Notes: a model not told the origin generated them from the letters alone. A stretch of 64,000 nt of DNA from Lentisphaerota bacterium (GCA_021413965.1 JAIOPI010000037.1:1-64000), one strand, 5' to 3'; shown: positions 41,461 to 50,899, counted from the stretch's first letter. Numbers and translations are program-made.

Positions 41461-44148
41461 ATGGTTTTCCTCATCAGCGGACTGCTGTGGGCCTTCTTCC
41501 TGCTGGTCGGGGCGAGGCTGCTCGCCATCGCATCGCGCCCGGATGCCGATACGCCGCATCCCGTGCGCACCTTGCTGCTGCTCGGCCTGGTGGGCGCGCT
41601 CACGTTTCTGCGCCCGCACGAACTCCTGCTGTCCGGCCAGGATCCCGGCGTGTATCTCAATACCGCGGGCGCCTTTGCCCGCCACCAGAGTCTCTTCTAT
41701 GTCGATACGCTCCTGGCCGAAGTCGCACCCGCCAACCGGTTTATCTTCTGGTTCGGCCACCTCGGCTACGGCTTCACGAAGGACAGCTGCCTCCGGATTG
41801 CCGATCTCGACACCATGCTGATGGGCCCGCGTTTCCCCCCGGCCTTCCCCATCCTCCTCAGCCCGCTGATGCGCGCCGGCCCGCCCTTTCTCGGCCTTTA
41901 TGTCGTCCCCCTGTTCGCCCTCTTCACGGGCATCGCCCTGTTCGCGGTGGTCCGCCGCCTGCGCCCGCGCCCCTGGGCCGGCACGCTGGCCTGCGCCTTC
42001 TATTCCCTCACGCCGCTGATCGTCTGGCACGCCCGCGCCCCGCGCCCCGAAATCATCTCCGGCTTTCTCGGCCTGGCTGGCTTCCTCTTCTGCCTGCACG
42101 CCTGGCAGGCCCGCGCCGGACGCGGCTGGCCGGACCTGCTGCTTGGCGCGCTCTGCATCAGTCTCGCGCCGTTCTTCCACATCACGGGCTGGTTCACCAC
42201 GGTCGGCGCTGCCGCCGTCATGGTCGCCTGGATCCTCACCGGTCGCGCGGAGGTCTGGCTCTACCCGCCCGTCGCCCTCCTCGGCCTCGCCGCCTACATC
42301 TGGCAAACGCTCCGCATCGCCGATCATTACCAGCTGGGCCGCTATCTGCGCCCCATCCTCGCCCACCCCGCCGCCGTGGCCCTCGCCGCGCTCGCCGCCG
42401 TCATCGCCCCGGTGCTGGTCGGACTGCTCGCGCGACGGCGACGCCTCCCCGTGCGCTTGATCGCCCCGGACCGCCCCGCCTTCAACCCCCTGACCCTGCT
42501 GCGCGCCGTCGCCGCCCTGGCGCTGCTCGCCCTCTGCGCCTGGATGTTCCTGCGCATGCCGCCGCCCGACCAGCGCACCTTCAGCGCGTATGAGTATCAC
42601 TACGCACACCCCGCGGACCTGCGCCTCGTCCCGGTCTATCTCTCGCGCGCCATCGCCGGCCTCGGGCTCGCCGGCCTGATCACCCTGCTGCTCGCCCGCG
42701 GCCCCGCCCCCCTGGAACGCCTCGCCTTCTGCGTGTGGCTCCTGCCCGCCGCCCTGCTCATCGGCAACATGCAGGACTTCTTCATGACCCGCTACATGCT
42801 GCCCGCCCTCCTGCCGATGCTCGTCGCGGGACTGGCCACGCTGGCCACCGCCGTGCCCGCCGCCTGCAACCGCCGGCACGCGGGGACGCTCGGCGCCGCG
42901 CTCGTCATCATCGCCCTGCTCGTGCATCACCGCACGTCCATGCTCACAACCACCGAGTACCGCGGGCTGGGCCGCTTCCTGGAATCCTTCGCCACCCCGA
43001 TCCGCGCCGCCGACGGCATGCTGCTGGGCGAATACGCGCGCGTCGCCGCGCCCTTCGAACATCTCTTCGGCATCCCCCTGCTCAGCCTCGACAACGAAAC
43101 CCGTACCGACTACACCCCCGCGCTCGATTCGCTGGCTGACCTGATGACGCGCCACCCCGGGCGCCCGGTCTTCTTCCTGACCCCGTTCCCGCCGCCCCTC
43201 AGCGAGCGCTTCACCTTCACGCCCGTGATGTCCAATACGCTGGCCTACGCGCGCCTGACGCCCGGCCGCTTCCGCCGTCCCGCCCAGGCCCAGCCAGCCT
43301 CGCTGACGCTGCACCTCTACCGCATCGCACACGCTGCGCCGCCACCGTCGCCCACGCCCTTCGTGCGCTGGCCCGACGCCGGCCACCTTGGCCTCGCCGG
43401 ATTTGCCACCCCGCGCCAAGCGCGCTGGCACGTGCCGGGCCTCGCGATCCCGGCCGGGCAGCGCCGCGCCGTCGCCATCGACGCCGCCACGCCGCTCGCC
43501 ACCGACGCCCGGATTATGCTGTTCCTGTGGAGCGCCGCGCCGGCCTCCGCCACGACACCCGCAGCCCACCCCGCACGGGAGGACATGCGCGCGCACTGGA
43601 CCCATCTGGGCCACGGGTGGGGAGTCTTGAACCTGCCGGCGGCGGCCCTGTCCGGCACACCGCCGGCCGTGGATCTGCAGGCGGAACGCAATCTGGTCGT
43701 CAGCGACGCATGGGCGATTCAGGGCCAGACCGCCGTGCGCCTGGCCTTGCACGACGAATCCGTCACCGCGGAAACGGCCACGGCGCCGTCGCGCTGGCTG
43801 CAATCGCCCGCGCGCTTCCTGGCACCCGCGCCCGCTTCGAATCGCGCCACCTGCGTGGCCGTCCTGCTGGCTCCACCCGACCATGCCGCCCCGGTCGCAC
43901 CCGCGTTTGCACTTCGCATCGGCGAACGTGAACGTGCGTCCTGGACTCCACCCGCGCCGCGCTGGTCCTGGCAGGTGTGTCTGCTTGCCGCCGATGCCGT
44001 CGCGCCGTCACTCTCGTGGCTGACCCTCGCGGCGGCCGCGGCGCCAGCCCGCGACGCATCCGCAGCGGCTGCCGCCGATCCCATGCTGCGCGTCGCCTGC
44101 CTCGCCGTCTTCGACGCTGCCCCACCGGCCGCGACGCCCGCACCCTGA
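41461..44148 (+). CDS. large GT39-like membrane protein with extracytoplasmic C-terminal region
   Basis: 895 residues. Residues 1-500 hold about twelve hydrophobic helices with the GT-C hallmarks LLSGQDPGVYLNTAGAFARH near residue 58 (Asp) and FPPAFPILLSPLMRAGPPFL near 125. A periplasmic loop LESFATPIRAADGMLLGEYA is followed by a beta-rich soluble tail from about residue 590 in which I recognise no catalytic motif. The mature product should sit in the inner membrane and use a polyprenyl-phosphate sugar. It is the fifth GT39-type gene in the window and lies next to a small membrane ORF. Confidence 0.72.
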   Translation: MVFLISGLLWAFFLLVGARLLAIASRPDADTPHPVRTLLLLGLVGALTFLRPHELLLSGQDPGVYLNTAGAFARHQSLFYVDTLLAEVAPANRFIFWFGHLGYGFTKDSCLRIADLDTMLMGPRFPPAFPILLSPLMRAGPPFLGLYVVPLFALFTGIALFAVVRRLRPRPWAGTLACAFYSLTPLIVWHARAPRPEIISGFLGLAGFLFCLHAWQARAGRGWPDLLLGALCISLAPFFHITGWFTTVGAAAVMVAWILTGRAEVWLYPPVALLGLAAYIWQTLRIADHYQLGRYLRPILAHPAAVALAALAAVIAPVLVGLLARRRRLPVRLIAPDRPAFNPLTLLRAVAALALLALCAWMFLRMPPPDQRTFSAYEYHYAHPADLRLVPVYLSRAIAGLGLAGLITLLLARGPAPLERLAFCVWLLPAALLIGNMQDFFMTRYMLPALLPMLVAGLATLATAVPAACNRRHAGTLGAALVIIALLVHHRTSMLTTTEYRGLGRFLESFATPIRAADGMLLGEYARVAAPFEHLFGIPLLSLDNETRTDYTPALDSLADLMTRHPGRPVFFLTPFPPPLSERFTFTPVMSNTLAYARLTPGRFRRPAQAQPASLTLHLYRIAHAAPPPSPTPFVRWPDAGHLGLAGFATPRQARWHVPGLAIPAGQRRAVAIDAATPLATDARIMLFLWSAAPASATTPAAHPAREDMRAHWTHLGHGWGVLNLPAAALSGTPPAVDLQAERNLVVSDAWAIQGQTAVRLALHDESVTAETATAPSRWLQSPARFLAPAPASNRATCVAVLLAPPDHAAPVAPAFALRIGERERASWTPPAPRWSWQVCLLAADAVAPSLSWLTLAAAAAPARDASAAAAADPMLRVACLAVFDAAPPAATPAP

Positions 44149-44201
44149 CGTGCGCGCCCGCCAAGCCGCCCCCGCCGTGCCTTTTTTCTTCGTGTATGTT
44201 C

Positions 44202-44230
44202 TTGGCAAAACCTAGTTATCCCGTTAATAT
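44202..44230 (+). promoter_or_regulatory. predicted strong sigma70-type promoter
   Basis: TTGGCA (44202-44207; 5/6) and TAATAT (44225-44230; 4/6) with a 17-bp spacer, inside a short AT-rich island. It points at a 49-residue frame beginning 17 bp later. Confidence 0.55.
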
Positions 44231-44247
44231 TTCGATGAGTATTCTGA

Positions 44248-44397
44248 ATGGGAAGAATCCTGAAAATTCATCGTGTTGGATTCACGCGCTCGTACCTGAG
44301 AGCGTCGTTTTGGGCTGCCAATGTGGCCACACTCGGTGTCGTGGGCCTCTTGCTGGCATTGGCCGGAATCGCCGCCTGGTACGTGTTCCTGACCTGA
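44248..44397 (+). CDS. small predicted membrane protein, 49 residues
   Basis: The frame begins MGRILKIHRVGFTRSYLR (basic) and continues with one long hydrophobic helix (VATLGVVGLLLALAGIAAWY) ending VFLT. It has its own promoter-like sequence 17 bp upstream and ends 10 bp before the convergent panB stop. No family recognised; no strong Shine-Dalgarno, so translation may be leaderless or weak. Positive N-terminus suggests N-in orientation. Confidence 0.45.
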   Translation: MGRILKIHRVGFTRSYLRASFWAANVATLGVVGLLLALAGIAAWYVFLT

Positions 44398-44407
44398 GGC
44401 CGCACAA

Positions 44408-45205
44408 TCAGTATTCGTGCTCGGGCGCGGGAAACGTGCCCCCTTCCACGTCCTGCTTATAGGCCGCAAAGGACCGTATCATGTCCCGCCCCAGTTCGGC
44501 GTAGCGCCGTACGAACTTAGGGGTGAAGTCCGGGAACATTCCCAGGATGTCGTGACACACCAGGATCTGCCCGTCGCAGTGCGGCCCCGCTCCGATGCCG
44601 ATGGTCGGGATCTTCACCGCTTGCGTGATCTCGGCCGCCAGTGCCGACGGCATGCATTCCAACACGAGCGCGAAACACCCGGCCGCTTCCAGCTCGCGCG
44701 CATCCGTCAGCAACTGCGCGGCGGCATCGGCCGTGCGCCCCTCAACCTTGTAGCCGCCGGTCTTGCGCACGCTCTGCGGCGTCAGCCCAATGTGCCCCAG
44801 CACGGGAATGCCGTTGTCGATTAACGTCTCCACGAGCGGCCGCCGGAACGCGCCACCTTCAATCTTGACCGCCCCGGCGCCTCCTTCTTTCAGGAACCGC
44901 CCGGCATTCGCTACCGCCTGCTCAAAGGAAACCTGGTACGACATGAAGGGCATATCCCCCACCACCAGGGACTGCTTCACCGCGCGCGTCACCGCCCGCG
45001 TGTGGTGCAACATCTCCTCCATCGTCACCGGCAGCGTGTTCGCGTAACCCAGCACCGTCATGGCCAGCGAGTCGCCCACCAGGATCAGGGGCAGCCCCGC
45101 CTCGTCCAGCAGCCGCGCCGTCATGAAATCATACGCCGTCAGGCAGGCGAGTTTCTCCCGCCCCTTCGTCGCGCGAATCTTTGTGGTCGTCCACGCTGTA
45201 CTCAT
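44408..45205 (-). CDS. panB: 3-methyl-2-oxobutanoate hydroxymethyltransferase
   Basis: 265 residues from ATG 45205, the normal PanB length. It adds a hydroxymethyl group from methylene-THF to 2-oxoisovalerate, the first step to pantothenate and CoA. Visible motifs: LACLTAYDFMTARLLDEAG, LVGDSLAMTVLGYANTLPVT (metal-binding Asp) near residue 40, EGGAGAVKIEGG near 112, and HIGLTPQSVRKTGGYKVEGR near 135. Last gene of the lysA-dapA-dapB-folK-panB series; a 211-bp gap with a palindromic repeat separates it from folK. Confidence 0.96.
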   Translation of the reverse strand: MSTAWTTTKIRATKGREKLACLTAYDFMTARLLDEAGLPLILVGDSLAMTVLGYANTLPVTMEEMLHHTRAVTRAVKQSLVVGDMPFMSYQVSFEQAVANAGRFLKEGGAGAVKIEGGAFRRPLVETLIDNGIPVLGHIGLTPQSVRKTGGYKVEGRTADAAAQLLTDARELEAAGCFALVLECMPSALAAEITQAVKIPTIGIGAGPHCDGQILVCHDILGMFPDFTPKFVRRYAELGRDMIRSFAAYKQDVEGGTFPAPEHEY

Positions 45206-45260
45206 GCGCGCCACTCTACCGTCCCCCGCCCCCGCGTGCAAGCGAACGGCAGGGCTCGGG

Positions 45261-45374
45261 GCAGGACGTTCCCGCAGAGGCGCAGCGAACGCGAGGCCCG
45301 AACCGGCCTCTCACCGGTTCGGGCGGCGGAAGGACATCCTGCCGGGCCTCTGCGCCTCTGCGGGAGCCATCCTC
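45261..45374. repeat. dispersed palindromic repeat family C, full copy
   Basis: Nested palindrome: CCCGAACCGG / CCGGTTCGGG at the centre (45298-45323), flanked by a pair of AGGACNTNCNN-type arms and then by CCGCAGAGGCGCAG / CTGCGCCTCTGCGG. Lies in the folK-panB gap. Shares a 24-bp identical core with 39988-40011 in opposite orientation. Confidence 0.75.
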
Positions 45375-45416
45375 TCCGAGTGTGCCAACGCATAGCCGCC
45401 GCGGCACCGCGACGGC

Positions 45417-45920
45417 TTACCACTCGCGCGCAAACAGCGCCACGCGCGGCTGCAGGGGCAGCGCCGCCAGGATCTCGCGCACGGTGGCCGTCTGGCCGGG
45501 CAGCAGGAGATCGGGACGCACGTCGGACAGCGGCTGCACCACGAACCGGCGCTCGTTCCAGCGCGGATGCGGAATCGTCAGCGCGCGACACTCCCGGACC
45601 AGCACGCCGGCATAGATGAGATCCAGATCGATCGGGCGCGGCGCGTTGCGATCGGCCACCCGCACCCGCCCCAGCTCGTCCTCGATGCGCCGCAGCGCCA
45701 CCGCCAGAATCTCGGGGGGGTCCAGCGCGGTCAGGATGAGCACGGCGTTCAGGAAGGCTTGGTCACGGTAGGCCGGCCCGACATCGACCGGCTCCGTTTC
45801 GTAGAGGGCACTGCTCGCCACCACCGCCACGTCGGGGAGTTGCGCAATCCTTGCCCGGGCTTCCCGTAATTGCCGCGGTCGGTCGCCAAGGTTGGAGCCG
45901 ATGCTGATGCCGTATTCCAT
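45417..45920 (-). CDS. folK: 2-amino-4-hydroxy-6-hydroxymethyldihydropteridine pyrophosphokinase
   Basis: 167 residues from ATG 45920 (MEYGISIGSNLGDRPRQL), with GGAG 8 bp upstream. GSNLGDR and the signature RPIDLDLIYAG (near residue 104) are the HPPK hallmarks, the two Asp residues binding magnesium. It pyrophosphorylates the pterin before condensation with pABA in folate synthesis. Lies 36 bp after dapB in the same operon. Confidence 0.94.
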   Translation of the reverse strand: MEYGISIGSNLGDRPRQLREARARIAQLPDVAVVASSALYETEPVDVGPAYRDQAFLNAVLILTALDPPEILAVALRRIEDELGRVRVADRNAPRPIDLDLIYAGVLVRECRALTIPHPRWNERRFVVQPLSDVRPDLLLPGQTATVREILAALPLQPRVALFAREW

Positions 45921-45956
45921 ACCGCGAACTCCAGCTTCCGGCACCGCCCTCGACCT

Positions 45957-46754
45957 CTACAGGCCCAGGACGTTCTTCATGCCGTACAGCCCGGCCGGCC
46001 GCCCCGCCACCCATAGGGCCGCACGCAACGCGCCGACGGCAAAGGCGTCGCGGGTGATCGCCCGGTGCGACAACTCGACCACTTCCGTGTCCGAGCCGAG
46101 GGAAACCACGTGGTCGCCCACGACACCGCCGGAGCGCACGGCATGCAGCCCGATCTGACCGCGCGGACGCTCGCCGGTCAGCCCGTGGCGCCCGTAGCAG
46201 GCCAGCTCCTCCAGGGGCCTGCCGCGGCCCGATGCCGCACCCTGCGCCAGATACAGCGCCGTCCCGCTGGGTGCGTCCTGCTTGTGGCGGTGGTGCGTCT
46301 CGACAATCTCGATGTCATAATCCGTGCCCAATGCCGCCGCCGCCTGCCGCACCAACTCCACCAGCAGGTTGACGCCCAGGCTCATGTTCGGCGACCAGAC
46401 AATCGGGACGGACTTGGCCGCCGTCTGCACGGCCAGCGTCTCGGCGGCATCCAGCCCCGTCGTGCCGATGACCATGCACTTGGCAAGCTTCTGGGCAAGC
46501 GCAGCATGCCCGGGCACCGAACGATGATCGCTGAAATCAATCAGCACGTCCGACGCCTGCACCGCCGCCACGTCATGCGTCACGGCCAGCCCCAGCGGGG
46601 CGACGCGCGCCACATGGCCCGCGTCCTGGCCAAGCGCCGGATGATCGGGCCGCTCCACCGCGGCGGTGATGCGCAGGTCCGCAAACTGCGCCGCGCAGCG
46701 AATCAGGGTCTGCCCCATGCGGCCGCCCGCTCCAAGTATCGCAATCGTTGTCAT
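45957..46754 (-). CDS. dapB: 4-hydroxy-tetrahydrodipicolinate reductase
   Basis: 265 residues. NAD(P)H-binding AILGAGGRMGQTLIRCA opens the protein, and the catalytic segment ETHHRHKQDAPSGTALYLAQ near residues 150-169 contains the His-His and Lys of DapB. SPNMSLGVNLLVELV near residue 120 is the typical helix. It makes tetrahydrodipicolinate for meso-DAP and lysine. A repeat-rich 191-bp gap separates it from dapA. Confidence 0.96.
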   Translation of the reverse strand: MTTIAILGAGGRMGQTLIRCAAQFADLRITAAVERPDHPALGQDAGHVARVAPLGLAVTHDVAAVQASDVLIDFSDHRSVPGHAALAQKLAKCMVIGTTGLDAAETLAVQTAAKSVPIVWSPNMSLGVNLLVELVRQAAAALGTDYDIEIVETHHRHKQDAPSGTALYLAQGAASGRGRPLEELACYGRHGLTGERPRGQIGLHAVRSGGVVGDHVVSLGSDTEVVELSHRAITRDAFAVGALRAALWVAGRPAGLYGMKNVLGL

Positions 46755-46763
46755 AAGTTCTCA

Positions 46764-46922
46764 GGGTTCAGGGTTCAGGCCGCGCTAAGGCTTCCGCACC
46801 GCTTTAGTCATGAATAGTCAACGCGCCACTTCCGATTATCCGCACTTGAAAGTTGGACGTTGAGCGTCGAACGTTTCCCATCCTCCGCTCCCCCCAACCC
46901 GCCCCCTGAACCCCGAACCCTG
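46764..46922. repeat. inverted heptamer repeats GGGTTCR, family B copy 2
   Basis: Two tandem heptamers GGGTTCA (46764-46779) and an inverted set CCTGAACCCCGAACCCTG (46905-46922) flank an intergenic stretch between dapB and dapA. Inside it GTTGGACGTTGAGCGTCG resembles a short motif near 34815. Confidence 0.65.
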
Positions 46923-46945
46923 CCCCCCGCCCTCTTGCCCTCTTG

Positions 46946-47815
46946 CTACAGCAGCCCGACCTGCGTCAGCGTCTTGCGCAGCTTCGCCTTCAGGTCGTCC
47001 GGCATCGCGCACAGCGGCAAGCGGTAGGTTTCCAGGATGCGTCCCTGCATCGCCATGGCCGCCTTGACCGGCACGGGGTTCGTGTCGATGAACAGATCGC
47101 GGAACAGGGGATACAGCCGCGCATGCAGTGAGCGTGCCTCCTCCCACCGCCCGGCCAGTGCCGCGTGCACCAGCATGCTCACCAGATCCGGCGCCACGTT
47201 CGACGCTACGCTGATCACGCCCTTGGCCCCCACGGCCATCATCGGCAAGGTCAGGCTGTCGTCGCCGGAAAGCACCGTCAGGTTCGGGCTCCGGTCCAGG
47301 ATGGCGCTGGCGCGGTCCACGCTGCCGGCCGCCTCCTTGATCGCCACCACGTGGGGGTGTTCGGCCAGGCGCGCGACCGTCTCGAGCGGAATCTCGCGGC
47401 CCGTGCGACCGGGCACGTTGTAGAGCACCACGGGCAGCCCCAGGTCCGCTACGGCGCTGAAATGACGATACAGCCCCTCGGCGTTGGGCTTGTTGTAGTA
47501 CGGCGTCACCTGCAGCGTGCCATCCGCGCCGGCTTCCAGCGCGCTGCGCGTCAGCAGGATCGCCTCGGCCGTGGAGTTGGCGCCCGTGCCGGCGATGACC
47601 TTCATCCGCCCCCGGCTCGCATGAATCGCCAGACGCACCACTTCGCGGTGCTCATCAAAATCAACCGTGGGCGATTCCCCGGTGGTGCCGACCGGCACGA
47701 TGCCATCCACGCCGGAGCGCGCCTGCCAGTCGATCAGTTCTTCGAACTTGGCAAAATCGACGGATCCATCGGCACGAAACGGCGTAACAATGGCGGTGTA
47801 ACATCCTTCAAACAT
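46946..47815 (-). CDS. dapA: 4-hydroxy-tetrahydrodipicolinate synthase
   Basis: 289 residues, TIM barrel of the DHDPS/NAL family. AIVTPFRADGSVDF at the start; GTTGESPTVDFDEH with the Thr-Thr pair near residue 43; Tyr in VVLYNVPGRTG near residue 131; and the Schiff-base Lys in HVVAIKEAAGSVDRA near 160. It condenses pyruvate with aspartate semialdehyde. AAGGT lies upstream of the ATG. Middle of the lysine/DAP operon. Confidence 0.96.
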   Translation of the reverse strand: MFEGCYTAIVTPFRADGSVDFAKFEELIDWQARSGVDGIVPVGTTGESPTVDFDEHREVVRLAIHASRGRMKVIAGTGANSTAEAILLTRSALEAGADGTLQVTPYYNKPNAEGLYRHFSAVADLGLPVVLYNVPGRTGREIPLETVARLAEHPHVVAIKEAAGSVDRASAILDRSPNLTVLSGDDSLTLPMMAVGAKGVISVASNVAPDLVSMLVHAALAGRWEEARSLHARLYPLFRDLFIDTNPVPVKAAMAMQGRILETYRLPLCAMPDDLKAKLRKTLTQVGLL

Positions 47816-47900
47816 GATCAGGTTACCTTTCGGGATCTACTGTAGCGAAGTTGCCCCCCCGCGCCAAGTCGAATGGCCAGCGCGCGGTTTCGGCTCCCAA

Positions 47901-47927
47901 GGTGGGGCGAGCCGTCCCGGCGAGCCG
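47901..47927. repeat. dispersed repeat family D, intergenic copy
   Basis: GGTGGGGCGAGCCGTCCCGG continues GCGAGCCG-like; 25 of 27 bases match 18801-18827. Lies in the 160-bp gap between dapA and lysA. Confidence 0.6.
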
Positions 47928-47975
47928 GTCCGTCCCCAACCGCGCAACCCACCCCGCCCAGCCGGCACGCCTTCG

Positions 47976-49235
47976 TCAGGCCGTCGCCGGCAGCGGCTCG
48001 CGGCGAACCAGGTCTTCCCACGTCTCGCGCTGACCGACAACCCAGGCGCGGTCGCCATTCACCATGACTTCCGCCACCAGCGGACGGCTGTTGTACGTCG
48101 AGGCCATCGCAAAGCCATAGGCCCCCGCGCTCGTCACGGCCAGCAAATCCCCCTCGCCAACCTCCGGGAGATCCCGGTCGGCCGCCAGGAAATCGCCCGA
48201 CTCGCAGATCGGCCCGACCAGGTCGCCGTGAATAACGCCGCGCCCCTCCGCCACCGACAGGATGTCGTGGTGGGCCTGGTACAGCGACGGCCGGATCAGG
48301 TCGTTCATGCCCGCGTCGACCACGACGAACTTCTTGAAGGCGTTGTCCTTGACGTACTGCACGCGGCACACCAGCACGCCGGCGTTGCCGCACAGGTAGC
48401 GCCCGGGCTCCATCACGATCTGCAACCCGAGCTCCTCCAGCAACGGCACCACCCGCGCGGCATAGGTCGCGGGATCCAGCGGCTGGTCCGCCGCCTTGTA
48501 GCGGATCCCGATCCCGCCGCCGATGTCCAGGTAGCGGAACGTCGGGTGCAGCGTCTTCAGCGTGCGGCAAAACTCACGCACGATCGACACGGCGTCATGG
48601 AACGGCTGCGCCGTCAGAATCTGCGAGCCGATATGCATGTGCAGCCCGGCGATCTCGATGTTCGGCAACTGCGCGGCCAGCGCGTACGCCTTGAGCGTGC
48701 GCTCCGCATCCAGGCCGAACTTGTTCTCCTTCTTGCCGGTGCTGATGTACTTGTGCGTCTGCGGATCGACGTCCGGATTGATGCGGAACGCAATCCGCCC
48801 GATCGTGCCCGTCTCGACCGCGCAGGCGGAAATGCGGCGCGCCTCGGGCTCGGACTCCACCGTGAAGAAGAGAATGCCGGCGCGCAGCGCATAGCGAATC
48901 TCGTCCGCCGTCTTGCCGACGCCCGCAAACACGATGCGCGCCGGATCGGCCCCCGCCCGCCGCGCGCGATACAGCTCGCCGCCGGAGACGATGTCCAGGC
49001 CCGAGCCCTCGTCGAGCAGTGTGCGCATGACCGCCCCGTTGGAGTTGGCCTTGACCGAGAAGCAGATCAGCGGCTTGACCGCGCGCATCGCCTGCGCGAG
49101 CGTGCGGTACTGGGTCTGCAGATGCGTCTGGCTGTACACATACAGCGGTGTGCCATGCTGGTCCGCCAGCGCCCGCAGCGCCACCCCCTCGGCACACAGT
49201 TCACCGTTCCGATACGTAAAAGCGTCCATATCCAT
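47976..49235 (-). CDS. lysA: diaminopimelate decarboxylase
   Basis: 419 residues from ATG 49235 (MDMDAFTYRNGELCAEGV); upstream frame is low complexity. PLP lysine in CFSVKANSNGAVMRTLL near residue 60, GLHMHIGSQI near 199, the glycine-rich phosphate binder DIGGGIGIRYK, EPGRYLCGNAGVLV near 285, and CESGDFLAADRDLP near 345. It decarboxylates meso-DAP to lysine. First gene of the operon, divergent from the exopolysaccharide cluster across a 197-bp gap. Confidence 0.95.
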   Translation of the reverse strand: MDMDAFTYRNGELCAEGVALRALADQHGTPLYVYSQTHLQTQYRTLAQAMRAVKPLICFSVKANSNGAVMRTLLDEGSGLDIVSGGELYRARRAGADPARIVFAGVGKTADEIRYALRAGILFFTVESEPEARRISACAVETGTIGRIAFRINPDVDPQTHKYISTGKKENKFGLDAERTLKAYALAAQLPNIEIAGLHMHIGSQILTAQPFHDAVSIVREFCRTLKTLHPTFRYLDIGGGIGIRYKAADQPLDPATYAARVVPLLEELGLQIVMEPGRYLCGNAGVLVCRVQYVKDNAFKKFVVVDAGMNDLIRPSLYQAHHDILSVAEGRGVIHGDLVGPICESGDFLAADRDLPEVGEGDLLAVTSAGAYGFAMASTYNSRPLVAEVMVNGDRAWVVGQRETWEDLVRREPLPATA

Positions 49236-49432
49236 GCTATCCGTGGTTACGACAATCCGGTTGCGTCCGCCATTCCCCGTCCGGGCGCCCGCAGCCTTGC
49301 ACAGCACGCGGCCCGGTGTCAATGCCACCGCCGGTCCTCCACCACCCTCACCCGCCCCTGTGGGCGCTCCCCCGGGGACCGCCCCCGAGTTTGAATTGGT
49401 CGCCTTCACGCCTTGTGCTAGGATGCCCACTT

Positions 49433-50899
49433 GTGAAATCGCGTCGCATCCTGAACCTCGGGCTAATCTACTTCTTCGCGGATGTTATCGCGATCATCGG
49501 CGCGTACTTCACCACGCTGCTCCTGCGGTTTCACAGCGAGTGGGGCGACACCCTCTTCACCTGGATCAACCGCACCCTGCGCGTGCGCGAAAGCGGGCAG
49601 GTGGGCGACCTGTTCCGCGACTTCTACGTCGGCAGCGCGCCCCGCATCATCCTGTTCCTCATCCTCGTCCTCACCACGCTCTACTCCCTCTGGGACCTCT
49701 ACGCCGAACGCCGCTTCCTCAAGCGCCGGCCCGTGGCGTGGAACGTCATCCTCTGCAACATCATGGCCCTCGCCATTTTCTATGCGTACTTCTACCTGCA
49801 GCGCAACCTGTTCCACCCGCGCAGCATGTTCGCCACCATCCTGTTCTTCAATACCGTCTACACCGTGGCCCTGCGCGCGACGACTGACGCCGTCCTGCGC
49901 CACCTGCGCACCGCCCACCGGCTCGACCTCTGCCCCGTGGTCGTGGTCGGCCGCGGCCGCGATGCCGACCGCATCCTCGAACTGATGCGCCTGTCGCCGG
50001 CGCGCAGCCTGTTCCTCGCCGAACAGCTGGACGCCAACCCGCAAGCCCCTTTCTCCGCCCAATTGGCCGACATCCACGCCGCCGTGACTCGCCATGACGC
50101 CGGGCTCGTCATCCTGGCGGACAGCCGCTGCTCCATCGCCCAGATCATGCAGGTGCTCGAACTGGCGGACCGGCTGGATGTGGCCGTCAAAATCCTCTCC
50201 CGTGAACTGGACGTGCTGATGACGCGCGCCAGCATCGAGGGCGACTTGATCTACAGCATCCCCCTGGTGCACTTCGCGGCCCCGTCTGTCGCCCGCCGCT
50301 TCGAACACATCAAGCAACTCGGGGCCAGACTCCTCGCGGCCGTCGCCGTGGTGGCCCTCTCGCCGCTGCTGATCGCCATTGCGCTGCTGATCCGGCTGAC
50401 GAGCCGCGGCCCCGTGCTCTTCATCCAGGAGCGCCTCGGCATCAACAACCGCCCCTTCCGCATGTTCAAGTTCCGCACCATGATTCACGACGCGGACGGA
50501 AAGCGCGACGCACTTGAACGGCACAATGAATCCGGGCCGGGCCTCTTCAAGATCCGGTCCGATCCCCGGGTCACGCGGCTGGGCAGAATCCTCCGGCGCT
50601 ACAGCCTCGACGAACTCCCGCAGCTCTTCAATGTCGTCATGGGGGACATGACCCTCGTCGGCCCGCGCCCCCTGCCGCGGCGGGATTTCGAGAATTACTA
50701 CGCGGAGTGGCACTACGGCCGCCACAACGGCCTGCCCGGACTGACCTGCCTCTGGCAGTCCTCGGGCCGCAGCGACCTCGACTTCCACAACATGTGCGTC
50801 CTCGACGTCTACTACCTGCGCAACCAGAATGCCGTCCTGGACCTGAAGATCCTGCTGCGCACGATCCGCGTCGTCGTCCTCGCCCGCGGCGCCTATTAG
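49433..50899 (+). CDS. exopolysaccharide polyprenyl glycosylphosphotransferase (WcaJ/PssY-like)
   Basis: 488 residues from GTG 49433, with AGGA 10 bp upstream. Four N-terminal helices, a central domain of about 170 residues with a CoA-binding-like fold (VVVVGRGRDADRILELM), another helix (ALSPLLIAIALLIRL), and the catalytic bacterial sugar transferase domain: FIQERLGINNRPFRMFKFRT then SLDELPQLFNVVMGDMTLV plus GPRPLP. It starts repeat-unit synthesis by moving sugar-1-phosphate to undecaprenyl phosphate. First gene of the EPS cluster. Confidence 0.92.
   Translation: MKSRRILNLGLIYFFADVIAIIGAYFTTLLLRFHSEWGDTLFTWINRTLRVRESGQVGDLFRDFYVGSAPRIILFLILVLTTLYSLWDLYAERRFLKRRPVAWNVILCNIMALAIFYAYFYLQRNLFHPRSMFATILFFNTVYTVALRATTDAVLRHLRTAHRLDLCPVVVVGRGRDADRILELMRLSPARSLFLAEQLDANPQAPFSAQLADIHAAVTRHDAGLVILADSRCSIAQIMQVLELADRLDVAVKILSRELDVLMTRASIEGDLIYSIPLVHFAAPSVARRFEHIKQLGARLLAAVAVVALSPLLIAIALLIRLTSRGPVLFIQERLGINNRPFRMFKFRTMIHDADGKRDALERHNESGPGLFKIRSDPRVTRLGRILRRYSLDELPQLFNVVMGDMTLVGPRPLPRRDFENYYAEWHYGRHNGLPGLTCLWQSSGRSDLDFHNMCVLDVYYLRNQNAVLDLKILLRTIRVVVLARGAY

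Noticed and set aside
49317..49322. Perfect TTGACA on the minus strand upstream of lysA
   Set aside because: No acceptable -10 hexamer is found 16-18 bp downstream, so I did not call a promoter.
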